The translations under genes were made by a program, and so were the position numbers. Of a stretch of DNA of 59,495 nt, positions 7,420 through 15,905 are shown piece by piece. The DNA lies in the IMG/VR virus record IMGVR_UViG_3300002514_000031, positions 1 to 59,495 of that record. One strand, written 5' to 3'. The notes under the pieces were generated by a model, which was not told the origin of the DNA, did not search any database, and worked only from the letters and a program-made list of their open reading frames with translations. This DNA comes from a virus. Numbering within the stretch: position 1 is the first letter of the stretch; each line of letters opens with the position of its first letter.

Positions 7420-7928
7420 TGGTAAGCAATTGGAATGATACAACTTGGCCTGTGGACTACGCTGCTCCAGTGGAAGCGGATAAGCTGGTATGGTATCCTG
7501 TATGCCGTATCGTCCGAGCGTATCTCATCGAACAGACGGTTGGAGTTGCTTATGATTCAGGCACTGACTGGTCGATCTGTACGGCGGAGCAATTGGATCT
7601 TCCTGAAAATCTGATAACCATTTATGATGAGGCCAGCAACATTCGTTCTCGTTCGTTGGCCAGCGGGAATCAAAATGATCCCGTGATTTCGATCCACGTG
7701 CGATCTATTTTACAAGACGTGGGCGTGTACAAAGCAAAACGCATCCAACACGTTCTCGATAAGATAAGCGGATGGTCATGGGCGGGAGTCGGTGACGGTA
7801 CGTTTGATCAAGCAATAGTAGTGAATTCATCGGAGCGTCAACGGGGAGTGTTTCCCTTGGGTCGTGATGAAAACAATTTATGGGCATTCAATATGGAATA
7901 CTCATTGGTGATTAGAAATATAACATAA
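7419..7928 (+). CDS. Tail terminator-like protein
   Basis: The ATG at 7419 overlaps the previous TAA. A 169-residue alpha/beta protein directly before the tail tube gene, where tail terminators lie. The segment DPVISIHVRSILQDVGVYKAKR and a final beta pair ending YSLVIRNIT agree with the terminator fold, in which a ring caps the tail tube. Called by position and length; no diagnostic motif seen. Confidence 0.55.
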   Translation: MVSNWNDTTWPVDYAAPVEADKLVWYPVCRIVRAYLIEQTVGVAYDSGTDWSICTAEQLDLPENLITIYDEASNIRSRSLASGNQNDPVISIHVRSILQDVGVYKAKRIQHVLDKISGWSWAGVGDGTFDQAIVVNSSERQRGVFPLGRDENNLWAFNMEYSLVIRNIT

Positions 7929-7941
7929 GAAGGAGTCACAA

Positions 7942-8385
7942 ATGAAAGCTGACACACTGAAAGACGGAAAAGGAACCACGATCACTTTTGCGGATCACGC
8001 GAATTTATTTTTGCGGATTGATCCCACAAGTATCACACCTCCAGGCATGGAAGGCGGTGATCCAATTGACACGACATCGCTGTCCAACACTTCGTATCGG
8101 ACGAAGTACCCGCAGTCATTGATGGAAATGACCAATGGTAGTTTCACGGCTGCCTACGATCCTGATGCGATGGAAGATGCGTATGCCGCTATCAATGACA
8201 ACAACCTTATCACTTTCACCTTCCCTGACGGGATGGCGGTTGCGGTTTGGGGTTATCTCAAAACCTTCACGCCTGGCGAAGTGGTAGTGGGTGAACAACC
8301 TACGGCGGAGTGTGAGATTGTTATCACACTTGAGAATGCATCGAGCGTTGAAACAGCCCCAGATTGGGAAGCTGGCTCGGCGTAA
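7942..8385 (+). CDS. Major tail tube protein
   Basis: GAAGGAG precedes the ATG. The 147 residues are beta-rich, with GDPIDTTSLSNTSYRTKYPQ near the N-terminal third and a C-terminal EIVITLENAS strand, like siphophage tail tube proteins. It lies immediately before the tail assembly chaperones and the tape measure, the canonical order. Confidence 0.75.
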   Translation: MKADTLKDGKGTTITFADHANLFLRIDPTSITPPGMEGGDPIDTTSLSNTSYRTKYPQSLMEMTNGSFTAAYDPDAMEDAYAAINDNNLITFTFPDGMAVAVWGYLKTFTPGEVVVGEQPTAECEIVITLENASSVETAPDWEAGSA

Positions 8386-8421
8386 TTTATTTTTGATAAT
8401 TGAAAAGAGAAGGAGACCATC

Positions 8422-8820
8422 ATGAGAGAGTTTTCAAGTGCAGCAAAAACAGAAGAGATCCGAGTTGACGATCAGTTGTACGTGATCCATGAATTGACTC
8501 AGGCTTCTCGTGACATATATCTCAAAGAACTTTCTTCCACTTTGAAAGTGCGTATGATAAGCACGGGTGAGAAGGACGCTCAAGGGAAAGATGTGATGCG
8601 AAGAGAAGTTGACATGTTGGATTTGACGGGCAGTCAGGTTACGCTTTTGGCAGCGACAATGAAAATTGTTGATGACGAAGGAGAGCAAAAAAAGATTGAG
8701 AAGTCAACTCTCAAGAATTGGCCAGCAGGAATGGTTGAGAAAATCGCAGCTGTGTCCTCGAAGCTGAATGGATTGGAAGTGGCTGAGGCTCTTCTGGAAG
8801 CAGACGCTGAAAAAAACTGA
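8422..8820 (+). CDS. Tail assembly chaperone (gpG-like)
   Basis: AGAAGGAGACC precedes the ATG. The 132-residue protein lies between the tube and tape measure genes. Its last codons GAA AAA AAC TGA carry an in-phase A AAA AAC heptamer (8811-8817), so a fraction of ribosomes should shift -1 into the next frame and make a gpGT-type fusion. These chaperones coat the tape measure during tail assembly and are absent from the virion. Confidence 0.8.
   Translation: MREFSSAAKTEEIRVDDQLYVIHELTQASRDIYLKELSSTLKVRMISTGEKDAQGKDVMRREVDMLDLTGSQVTLLAATMKIVDDEGEQKKIEKSTLKNWPAGMVEKIAAVSSKLNGLEVAEALLEADAEKN
8811..8817 (+). promoter_or_regulatory. Programmed -1 frameshift slippery site
   Basis: The canonical X XXY YYZ heptamer A AAA AAC sits in the correct phase one codon before the TGA of the chaperone gene. 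After a -1 slip, reading continues CTG AAT GAG from 8817 into the 8835-9158 frame without a stop. A purine-rich AGGGGGGAGG lies just downstream. Confidence 0.85.
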
Positions 8821-9158
8821 ATGAGGGGGGAGGTTTGTTGTGGTGTAAAATTGCCCAAGCAACGGGCATGTCGATAGAAGCAGCGCAGCAAACGCTCTCC
8901 CTTTCAGAAGTCCGTTTGTGGGAAGCGTTTTTCAAAACGGAGTATCAGCGGTTGGAACGGTCTGATTGGTACATGGCTCAGATAGCTATGAAGATTCATC
9001 AGACCATAGCAGAGAAAGGTCGAAGGTTCAAGGTGAAAGATTTCTTGCTGACATTTTATAATCCTGATGCGTCTTTTGCGGGTGAGAAAGAGGATCAAGG
9101 CAAGATGATGCATTGGGTTCGGTCTTTGATCGCTGCTGGAAAGAAGAAAACAAAATGA
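8817..9158 (+). CDS. Tail assembly chaperone extension (gpT-like, via frameshift)
   Basis: The open frame joins the chaperone gene by the -1 slip and gives a fusion of about 245 residues. The extension ends with FYNPDASFAGEKEDQ and a basic tail. Independent initiation at TTG 8838 behind AGGGGGGAGG is possible but is not the usual mode. It would link the chaperone complex to the tape measure protein. Confidence 0.75.
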   Translation: MNEGGGLLWCKIAQATGMSIEAAQQTLSLSEVRLWEAFFKTEYQRLERSDWYMAQIAMKIHQTIAEKGRRFKVKDFLLTFYNPDASFAGEKEDQGKMMHWVRSLIAAGKKKTK

Positions 9159-11722
9159 TTCCCAAATCACTTGGCAATATGTCGGCAATGATCTCGCTCG
9201 ATACAGCTGGTGTCGATACGGGGGCAGCTCTCACTATGCGGAAGTTGCAAACCATGCAATCAACGCTTCGCAGCAAAGGTCTTTTGACTCTGGGTATCGG
9301 TCTGGCCTTTGCTGCACCGTTGGCGATTGCGTCCAAATCATTTGCTTCTTTCGAGCAGCAGATGGCCAACGTCTCCACTATGGTTGACGATACGGAAAAG
9401 CATATGGGGAGGCTGACGCAGGGTGTAACGGCGATGTCAATGGAGTTCGGTCAGGGAACCGAAACTATATCAAAAGGTTTGTATGATATTCTGTCGGCCA
9501 CTATTCCAGCGGAGAAGGCGTTGGGCGTTCTTTCTGTATCTGCTCGAGCAGCGATTGCAGGCGTGACCGATACAGGCGTTGCGGCTGATGCGATTACTAC
9601 ATTGTTGAGTTCCTACGGCCTCGGAGCTGAACATGCGGCCAGCATGTCGGATCTTCTCTTTGGGATCGTCAAACGAGGCAAGACCACTTTCGCAGAATTG
9701 GCTCCCACCATAGGGTTGGTTGCGTCATCAGCAGCATCAGCAGGGGTTTCCGTAGAGGAGTTGGGTGCCTCGATTGCTACGTTGACCCGTAACGGTGTGC
9801 GCACGGCCAATGCGGTAACGGCCACCAATGCTATTATTATGGGGTTTATGAAACCAACGAAGCAAGCAGCAGCATACGCCAAAGACAAACTCGGATTTTC
9901 TCTGGGCGTGGCAACGCTCAAGGCGGAAGGATTGGAGAAGGTTTTCAAGCGGATAGCGCATTTGCCTCCTGACGCTATTGCGAAGCTGTTTCCAAACATT
10001 CGAGCGTTGCGGGGTCTCCTTCCTGCGTTGAAGAGCATGAAGGGTTTCTCGAAGGATATTGGATTGCTCACGGCACGAGCGGGGATGACGGATGCTGCTT
10101 ACAAGAAGATGTCCAAAACTCTTTCCTTCGCTATGGCTCGTGTCAAGCAGTCGATGATGGCGGTGCTGGTGACGGTGGGATCGGCGTTGGCTCCTGCGTT
10201 GATGTCGATAGGAAGAGCGTTGGCGGTAGCAGCGAAGCACGTGCGGGGATTCGTAGAAAGAAACAAAACGCTCATCAAAGTTCTGGCGGTGGTTGCCGTG
10301 AGTCTCATTTCTATCGGAACGGCGATGTTGCTGGCTTCGGGAGTTCTGATGCTGGTGACGAAGGCGGTGGGAGGTTTGGTATTCATCGGGAAGGCGTTGT
10401 TTGGGGTTTTGACTTTGATCACGGCTCATCCGATTATTGCTTTTGTTCTTTTGCTCGGTGCTGCTTTCGTATACATCGCAGGAACAGGCGACACGTTCAT
10501 GGAGAAACTCAAAAGCATCGGAAACGTCATCATGACTTTTTTGACTCCTGCGATCTCTTGGTTGAAAACGGCGTTCACGGTAGCGTGGGCAGCGATTCAA
10601 ACGGCGTTCAAAGCAGCAGTTGCTTTTCTCATTCCCGTCTTTGAAGCCATCCGCACGAAGATCCGAGAGATTGTTGTGGCGGTGGTTTCGTTTTTGACTC
10701 CCGTATTTATCACGTTGGGTGAAGTCTTTTCGCAGGTGGCGGATACGTTGATTGCTTATTGGCAGATGATAGGTGATATCATCGGGATCGTTGTGGCGGC
10801 AGTCAGCGAGGTAGTCACTGCCATGGTGGACACCTTAGTGGAAGCCTTCACAACGTACCTGATGCCTGTGCTTGTTAAGGTGGGAGAGTTCTTCACGTGG
10901 CTCGGAGGCTTGATTCAGACGGCCTTCGGGGCTGCGGTAGAATGGGTCAAAGGAGCGTTGATGGATTTGGAGTTTGCCTTTTTGAATTGGAGGCTGGTCA
11001 GTGCGTGGATCCTCAACGGGTTCGTGTTGTTTGCGGTTTCGAGTTTTTGGAAAATCATTCATCAGATCAAAAACATTCCCACGTATTTGAAATGGGTTGC
11101 GGACAACTGGAGAGATATTTTTCAGACGATGTGGAACGCCATCAAAACCTTCTCCATGAACGTGGGAAAGAATTTGGCTGGCTTGTGGAAAGCCATTTGG
11201 GGTTTCATGAAGGGAGAAGGTTGGAATTTCAAATGGACGGGATTGATGGATGGTTTTGAAAACACAATCAAAGAGTTTCCGAAGATCGCCGAACGAGTCA
11301 TTGGGCCAGTTGAGCAGAGTCTTGTGGATAAGCAGAAAAAGATCAACGCAGAGTTGATTGCCGCTCGGGCAGCGTATGACAAATTGAAGGCGGAGAAGGA
11401 CGCTGGGCGGGGTGTTCCCGAAGATACTGGCCCAGAAGCAGAAGAAACACCGAAGGTTCCCGAAGCAATCAAGCTGGATACTTCGGACGCATCCCCAGAC
11501 ATCGCTGCGGCGGTGGCGGAAGGAGTTCAAGCGAAATCCTCGTTGGCTGGAATGGTCGAGAAAGGATCCGCCGCAGCCTTTGCCGCAGTGGTCAAGAGCG
11601 ACAGTGTCGCCAAGACCACCGCACGCAATACTTCTACAATGGTGAAGTATCAAAAGAAAGCTGTTCAGTTGTTACAAGAAGCAACTACAAAACCAAAGGT
11701 CGTTGATCTTGGTTTATCATAG
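9155..11722 (+). CDS. Tape measure protein
   Basis: The ATG at 9155 overlaps the previous stop (ATGA); an earlier in-frame TTG at 9113 has no ribosome site. The 855 residues match the phage tape-measure core: an N-terminal region with SFEQQMANVSTMVDDTEKHM, a repeated Ala/Gly helical domain, and several long hydrophobic segments between about 370 and 560 (VLAVVAVSLISIGTAMLLAS and similar). At roughly 0.15 nm per residue the length would suit a tail of about 130 nm. It determines tail length and is ejected with the DNA. Confidence 0.9.
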   Translation: MIPKSLGNMSAMISLDTAGVDTGAALTMRKLQTMQSTLRSKGLLTLGIGLAFAAPLAIASKSFASFEQQMANVSTMVDDTEKHMGRLTQGVTAMSMEFGQGTETISKGLYDILSATIPAEKALGVLSVSARAAIAGVTDTGVAADAITTLLSSYGLGAEHAASMSDLLFGIVKRGKTTFAELAPTIGLVASSAASAGVSVEELGASIATLTRNGVRTANAVTATNAIIMGFMKPTKQAAAYAKDKLGFSLGVATLKAEGLEKVFKRIAHLPPDAIAKLFPNIRALRGLLPALKSMKGFSKDIGLLTARAGMTDAAYKKMSKTLSFAMARVKQSMMAVLVTVGSALAPALMSIGRALAVAAKHVRGFVERNKTLIKVLAVVAVSLISIGTAMLLASGVLMLVTKAVGGLVFIGKALFGVLTLITAHPIIAFVLLLGAAFVYIAGTGDTFMEKLKSIGNVIMTFLTPAISWLKTAFTVAWAAIQTAFKAAVAFLIPVFEAIRTKIREIVVAVVSFLTPVFITLGEVFSQVADTLIAYWQMIGDIIGIVVAAVSEVVTAMVDTLVEAFTTYLMPVLVKVGEFFTWLGGLIQTAFGAAVEWVKGALMDLEFAFLNWRLVSAWILNGFVLFAVSSFWKIIHQIKNIPTYLKWVADNWRDIFQTMWNAIKTFSMNVGKNLAGLWKAIWGFMKGEGWNFKWTGLMDGFENTIKEFPKIAERVIGPVEQSLVDKQKKINAELIAARAAYDKLKAEKDAGRGVPEDTGPEAEETPKVPEAIKLDTSDASPDIAAAVAEGVQAKSSLAGMVEKGSAAAFAAVVKSDSVAKTTARNTSTMVKYQKKAVQLLQEATTKPKVVDLGLS

Positions 11723-11731
11723 GAAAAGCAT

Positions 11732-12742
11732 ATGGCATTTACACTGAAATATATTGATGTGAAAATGGGCAAGAGCAGCCCGCATGGTCAAGATCGCACG
11801 TACAAATTAGAGTATCAAGTGACCTCCGATGCAGCGACAACTTTAGGCGCGGCTGCGGATTATCTGGTGAGCAATCTTCCGTCCACGCTGACTTCCTACG
11901 GCGATGCAAATGCGAAGCTGGAAGATTTCTCCTGTAACGCTTTAGAAGAAGGATCCGTGTTGTTGAAGTTCGGCGGCACCGCCAACTATGAAAAGAAAAG
12001 ATCCTCTCAATCAAATGAAGATGAAAATTCTTCAGATGAAGTCCAGATCCGTTTCGGGCAAAACTCATATGAGAAAGTCAAATACTCTTCTTTTGACGCA
12101 AACAAAAAGAAAGTCGCTGTTTTGAATTCTGCTGGTGCTCGGTTTGGAGAACCTTTGTTGCAGGTTGAAAAACGATTACAAATCACGGTGTCCAAAACCT
12201 ACAACAAGTCCGTTATCAATCCAGCGAGTTTTCAACGGTATTTCGATTCAGTCAATCTCAATGCAATCCGCATCGCAGACATTCCCATTATCCAAAGGGG
12301 TGGGCATATGAAATCCATTTCACCAGTAGCACAACGAATCACTGGCGATGACTATGACTGGCGAATCACTTATGAGATTGAAGTCAGAGGAAACGGCGAG
12401 ACGTATGACCGAGAGGTTCTGGATCAGGGTTTCTACTTTTTGGAAGAAGTCAACGGATATGAAAACGCCGCAGCGATCAAAGCCAATCCCAATGGGTTTG
12501 TTTTGAGACTCAAAAAGGATGGAGGTTCAACTGGTGTTTCTTATTATCGAAAAGTACATGCCAAGGTCTTGAATGAGGATGGCGAAGAAGAAACCTCGAA
12601 GGAACCCGTGTTGTTGGATGGTAAGGGCGGGTTGTTGTTCGACACAACGCCAGGAAATGAAAAGTACATCGTGTATAGGTCTCATCCCGAAAAGAATTGG
12701 AGCGTGTTGGATCTTCCCAAAACCGTAGCGGAGGGATTGTGA
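11732..12742 (+). CDS. Distal tail/baseplate protein
   Basis: A 336-residue protein directly after the tape measure, where distal tail and baseplate-hub genes lie. It is beta-rich, with a polar Ser/Glu/Asp linker around residues 90-108. I cannot match it to a Dit or Tal family by eye, so the structural role is inferred from position. Confidence 0.55.
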   Translation: MAFTLKYIDVKMGKSSPHGQDRTYKLEYQVTSDAATTLGAAADYLVSNLPSTLTSYGDANAKLEDFSCNALEEGSVLLKFGGTANYEKKRSSQSNEDENSSDEVQIRFGQNSYEKVKYSSFDANKKKVAVLNSAGARFGEPLLQVEKRLQITVSKTYNKSVINPASFQRYFDSVNLNAIRIADIPIIQRGGHMKSISPVAQRITGDDYDWRITYEIEVRGNGETYDREVLDQGFYFLEEVNGYENAAAIKANPNGFVLRLKKDGGSTGVSYYRKVHAKVLNEDGEEETSKEPVLLDGKGGLLFDTTPGNEKYIVYRSHPEKNWSVLDLPKTVAEGL

Positions 12743-13635
12743 TGCCTAAGAATGAAGGCGTATTGATTCGCAAAGACAATGCCGCAGCTCTTGGCGAAGT
12801 TGCCCGCGAGTTTGGCGGCATCCCCAAGTCCGAAGTTGGCGAACGAGTTGAACGGGGAAACGCTCCGAGGAAACCAGATCACAATCTCATCAGCGTGTAT
12901 AATAATTCGGCAGTGGTGTTGGTGCCTTCTAACATTGTTCAAATTTACAAAACAGGAAGCGTTCAAGATCGTTCGCCTATCATGACGAGGGAGTTGGGTA
13001 ATGTGGCTTGGCACGCTTCTACTCCTAATGGAGTGAATGAGGGAACCTATGCGGTGATGCTTACTCAAGCAACTATCGAAGGGATTGGAAAGGCTTTGGT
13101 TGCGGGCGTTGTGAAAGTTCGGTTAGATGATACGAATGAAGGGCTGTTCGCCAATCCTCAATACAATAATCTTACCAGCATGGCTACTGAGCCCGTTGGA
13201 ATGTTCAAAGTATTGTATGTGGATACGGCGGGAGATTCTGATACATGGGGTTTCATTCAATTGGCAGTTCCTATGGATGAAGAATTTGACGCTGAAATCA
13301 CGGGCAATACTTCTTTGGGGGGTAACCAATGGACATATTCATTCAAGCAGATAGAGAAGTTGACCGCTGATTATGGAAATTGGACAGATGTTTCTGGAGG
13401 TTGGATCGGCGCAGCAGCTCTCAATCGAATAGAGGATATCAACGCAGCCACAGGCGTGCAGGGTAATGGAGTTGATGCGGCCAATCTGGATCCAGCTGGT
13501 ACGGGTTCGGATACGTTCTTCATAAAAGAATGTCCAACGGGCACACCAGTAAGGATGAAGCGGATCCGTTTTGCTGACGGCACTTCTGAGTTTTGGTTCT
13601 CTTATAGTAATGGGGTTGATGGAGGGTGTAGCTGA
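12742..13635 (+). CDS. Tail structural protein, unknown family
   Basis: The ATG at 12742 overlaps the preceding TGA by one base. The 297 residues begin MPKNEGVLIRKDNAAALGEV and contain a long beta-rich region and a GTSEFWFSYSNGVDGG end. It is part of a tail-tip operon with the propeller, Cys-rich and FN3-like genes that follow, all overlapping. The function is unknown. Confidence 0.55.
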   Translation: MPKNEGVLIRKDNAAALGEVAREFGGIPKSEVGERVERGNAPRKPDHNLISVYNNSAVVLVPSNIVQIYKTGSVQDRSPIMTRELGNVAWHASTPNGVNEGTYAVMLTQATIEGIGKALVAGVVKVRLDDTNEGLFANPQYNNLTSMATEPVGMFKVLYVDTAGDSDTWGFIQLAVPMDEEFDAEITGNTSLGGNQWTYSFKQIEKLTADYGNWTDVSGGWIGAAALNRIEDINAATGVQGNGVDAANLDPAGTGSDTFFIKECPTGTPVRMKRIRFADGTSEFWFSYSNGVDGGCS

Positions 13636-14672
13636 TGACTGGTAATAATCTCAGAGCTGGATGTTGTTGTAACGATACGATGTACGTGATCCACGATCCA
13701 GATGTTGGTGATGGCTCCACGCAAAAGTTTGAGATTGATGGCGGAGGTTCAGCCATTCCTCAATGGGGTTATAACACAGGTGATAATGGTAGAAGGATAC
13801 GGGTTGGGAATGATGGCCATGTCTATGTTGTGGGTGGTTATGGTGACCCAGCAGGAGCAATCGTTTGGAAGTTGACTTTGGAAGGGGCGTTGGTTTGGTC
13901 GGATGGTCTTTCAGTCGGGTGTCTTTTTGGTTATGGTGTTTGGGTTGATGCGAATGATAATGTTTATGTTATTGGTTCTCGACCAAACACGGCGGGATAT
14001 AATGTTTATGATAATGTCGGGAAGTATAACTCGGCTGGAGTTTTGCAATGGGGATTCAATACAAAACCTTATGCTAACAGAGTGGATGTTTATGATATTG
14101 CAGTAGACTCCAATGGGAATGTTTATTTGACCTTCCCCAAAACAAAATACCCAACAGCGGGGGGTTCCGATTATGATTGGATGAAACTGGACTCAGATGG
14201 AAACTTGATTGATGGCGGTGTGTTGGGTGCGGGTTCCAGTTACTCCACCAGAGCAATAACAGTTGACTCCAACGACAATGTTTATGCAACCGTGTACGAT
14301 AAGATTCAAAAGTTGGGGGGTTGGTCTTACACGGCACAAGACTATTTATTGGATATAACGACCGATGATGATGGAAATGTTTATGCTTGCGGAGGCCAAG
14401 CGGGAATGATGAAAGACCAACTTTACAAACTCACTTCCGCTGGCGCGTTGGTTTGGAGTGAGGTTGTCAAGAGTCATCATTATAATGTCCTTGAAGGCCT
14501 TTCAATTCAAAATTCCAAAGGGCTTGTTTATGTCGCAGCCAAACAAGGAGTATGGAATGCTGGAGGGGGAGTTTGGAGAGTGAACTCAGCGGATGGAAGT
14601 ACATATGACCATCCTCTTTCTGCGAGCATAGAAGATTACTTGCGAGTTGCGGTGGGCCCGACATCATGGTGA
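13635..14672 (+). CDS. Beta-propeller tail protein
   Basis: A 345-residue protein built of repeated blades with the core pattern VDSNGNVYxTxxxT and G-x-L-x-W: for example DANDNVYVIG, DSNGNVYLTF, DSNDNVYATV and DDDGNVYACG, about 50-60 residues apart. This is the SBBP/PQQ-like propeller pattern. An N-terminal CCC cluster precedes the blades. In a tail-tip operon it may bind a host surface sugar or polymer; that role is inference. Confidence 0.7.
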   Translation: MTGNNLRAGCCCNDTMYVIHDPDVGDGSTQKFEIDGGGSAIPQWGYNTGDNGRRIRVGNDGHVYVVGGYGDPAGAIVWKLTLEGALVWSDGLSVGCLFGYGVWVDANDNVYVIGSRPNTAGYNVYDNVGKYNSAGVLQWGFNTKPYANRVDVYDIAVDSNGNVYLTFPKTKYPTAGGSDYDWMKLDSDGNLIDGGVLGAGSSYSTRAITVDSNDNVYATVYDKIQKLGGWSYTAQDYLLDITTDDDGNVYACGGQAGMMKDQLYKLTSAGALVWSEVVKSHHYNVLEGLSIQNSKGLVYVAAKQGVWNAGGGVWRVNSADGSTYDHPLSASIEDYLRVAVGPTSW

Positions 14673-14992
14673 GACATTATCATATAGAAGATAGGCATGC
14701 GATTTGTTTGAGTTGTGATCACTCAAGCGAGAATGCGAGATATTGTGACTTGTGGAAAGAGGGTTGTTTTGAAAAAGAACGCACGAAGTTTGAAACAAAA
14801 TGCCCGTTGGGCAAATGGAAAGAAGTGGATGCGAGTTCGGAGTGTAAGTTTCGATCCTGTAGAGGGTGTCACGGACAACCTGAATGCGGTAGTGGTGTAG
14901 GTGGCGATTGTGATTTTGGAATAGGCTCTTTTTATAGATGCGAAGTATGGCGAGATGCTTATGGAGTTGAAAAACTGAATGCTGATAACTGA
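14666..14992 (+). CDS. Cysteine-rich zinc-ribbon-like protein
   Basis: The start at ATG 14666 overlaps the preceding gene by 7 bases. The 108 residues contain twelve cysteines, in pairs such as CLSC, CPLG, CKFRSC and CRGC, consistent with one or more structural zinc sites. It sits between a propeller gene and an FN3-like gene in the tail-tip operon and overlaps both, so it is probably a tail component. No family recognised. Confidence 0.6.
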   Translation: MVRHYHIEDRHAICLSCDHSSENARYCDLWKEGCFEKERTKFETKCPLGKWKEVDASSECKFRSCRGCHGQPECGSGVGGDCDFGIGSFYRCEVWRDAYGVEKLNADN

Positions 14993-15551
14993 TTATACAT
15001 TAGAATGGACTGCTTTGAATGAGGCTACAATTACGTGGGCAGGCGGAGCTACCGATGTGTACTGGACTATTTATGTCAATGGGAAAGTGCTGGATCAGTT
15101 TGAAGATTCAGGTTCAATCTCAAAAACAATTTCGCTTCGGGAAGATGATAATCATACAATCGCCATTGTAAAATCTTCAACGATCCCGCTAGAGGCTATG
15201 CCGTCACCCGAAGCAGCAGTGCTTCTCCGCCCAACGGTGCGATGGGTACGGGTTCCTGCGGCTTCTTCCTATGTATTGTATTTTGTTGATGCAAATGATA
15301 GCAACTATGAATACATCTTGGACACGATATTTGCTGACGAGGATTCGCCAGACGTATATGAATGGCGGTTCCCGAGTGACTTGGAATTTGCAGGAGAAGA
15401 TGTGGTGCGTGTGAAGGTTGTTGCTGAAGGTAGTTTCGGAACCGCAGCAGCTCCTTCGATTGTTTCAGGATTTGTGGGTGGGCATCCCGCTCACGCTTAC
15501 AGCATTACTTCGGGAGACGGCAGCGTGTTGACCATTGATCGGGAAAGGTGA
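14979..15551 (+). CDS. Fibronectin-III-like tail protein
   Basis: A 190-residue protein with two beta-sandwich-like segments: an N-terminal TLEWTALNEATITWAGG domain and a second with VRWVRVPAASSYVLYFVDA, both typical of FN3-type folds in tail tips. It overlaps the Cys-rich gene by 14 bases. Probably an accessory adhesion or spacer protein of the tail tip. Confidence 0.6.
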   Translation: MLITDYTLEWTALNEATITWAGGATDVYWTIYVNGKVLDQFEDSGSISKTISLREDDNHTIAIVKSSTIPLEAMPSPEAAVLLRPTVRWVRVPAASSYVLYFVDANDSNYEYILDTIFADEDSPDVYEWRFPSDLEFAGEDVVRVKVVAEGSFGTAAAPSIVSGFVGGHPAHAYSITSGDGSVLTIDRER

Positions 15552-15556
15552 TTGTT

Positions 15557-15904
15557 ATGGCTGGTATTGAACGAGAAGAATTTGTTGAACAGAACGGCAA
15601 GTGCCAATTGAAATTTCAAAAATTGGAGAGTGAAATGAACACACTGAAAGAAGCAACAGCACATACGAGCGGACAAGTCGATCAGATTCATGGGATAGTT
15701 TGCGGTGATGGGAATGGGAAGCCAGGGATTCGTGAGCAGTTCCGAAATCAAGAACGCGCACGGGAACGGACAGAAGATCGTCTTCAACTCGTTGAAGAAC
15801 ACATAGCAAATTACAGTTGGAAATTATGGCAGAAGTTCGCAGCGGTCTTGGTGGTAGGCTGCGCGGTGGCTAGTGTGATTATCCAATTGGTGAGAATTTT
15901 ATAA
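15557..15904 (+). CDS. Coiled-coil membrane protein, XhlA-like
   Basis: GGAAAGG precedes the ATG at 15557 (an in-frame GTG at 15548 overlaps it). The 115 residues form a polar coiled coil with EREEFVEQNGKCQLKFQKLE and a single C-terminal membrane span (about 93-114). This resembles XhlA/hemolysin-type small proteins that accompany holins. A role in lysis is possible but not shown. Confidence 0.55.
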   Translation: MAGIEREEFVEQNGKCQLKFQKLESEMNTLKEATAHTSGQVDQIHGIVCGDGNGKPGIREQFRNQERARERTEDRLQLVEEHIANYSWKLWQKFAAVLVVGCAVASVIIQLVRIL

Positions 15905-15905
15905 A

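Noticed and set aside
9737-11653. Long antisense frames (287 and 272 codons) under the tape measure gene
   Set aside because: The composition is Arg/His/Gln-rich, as expected opposite a Lys/Ala-rich coding strand, and no leftward transcription signal is nearby.
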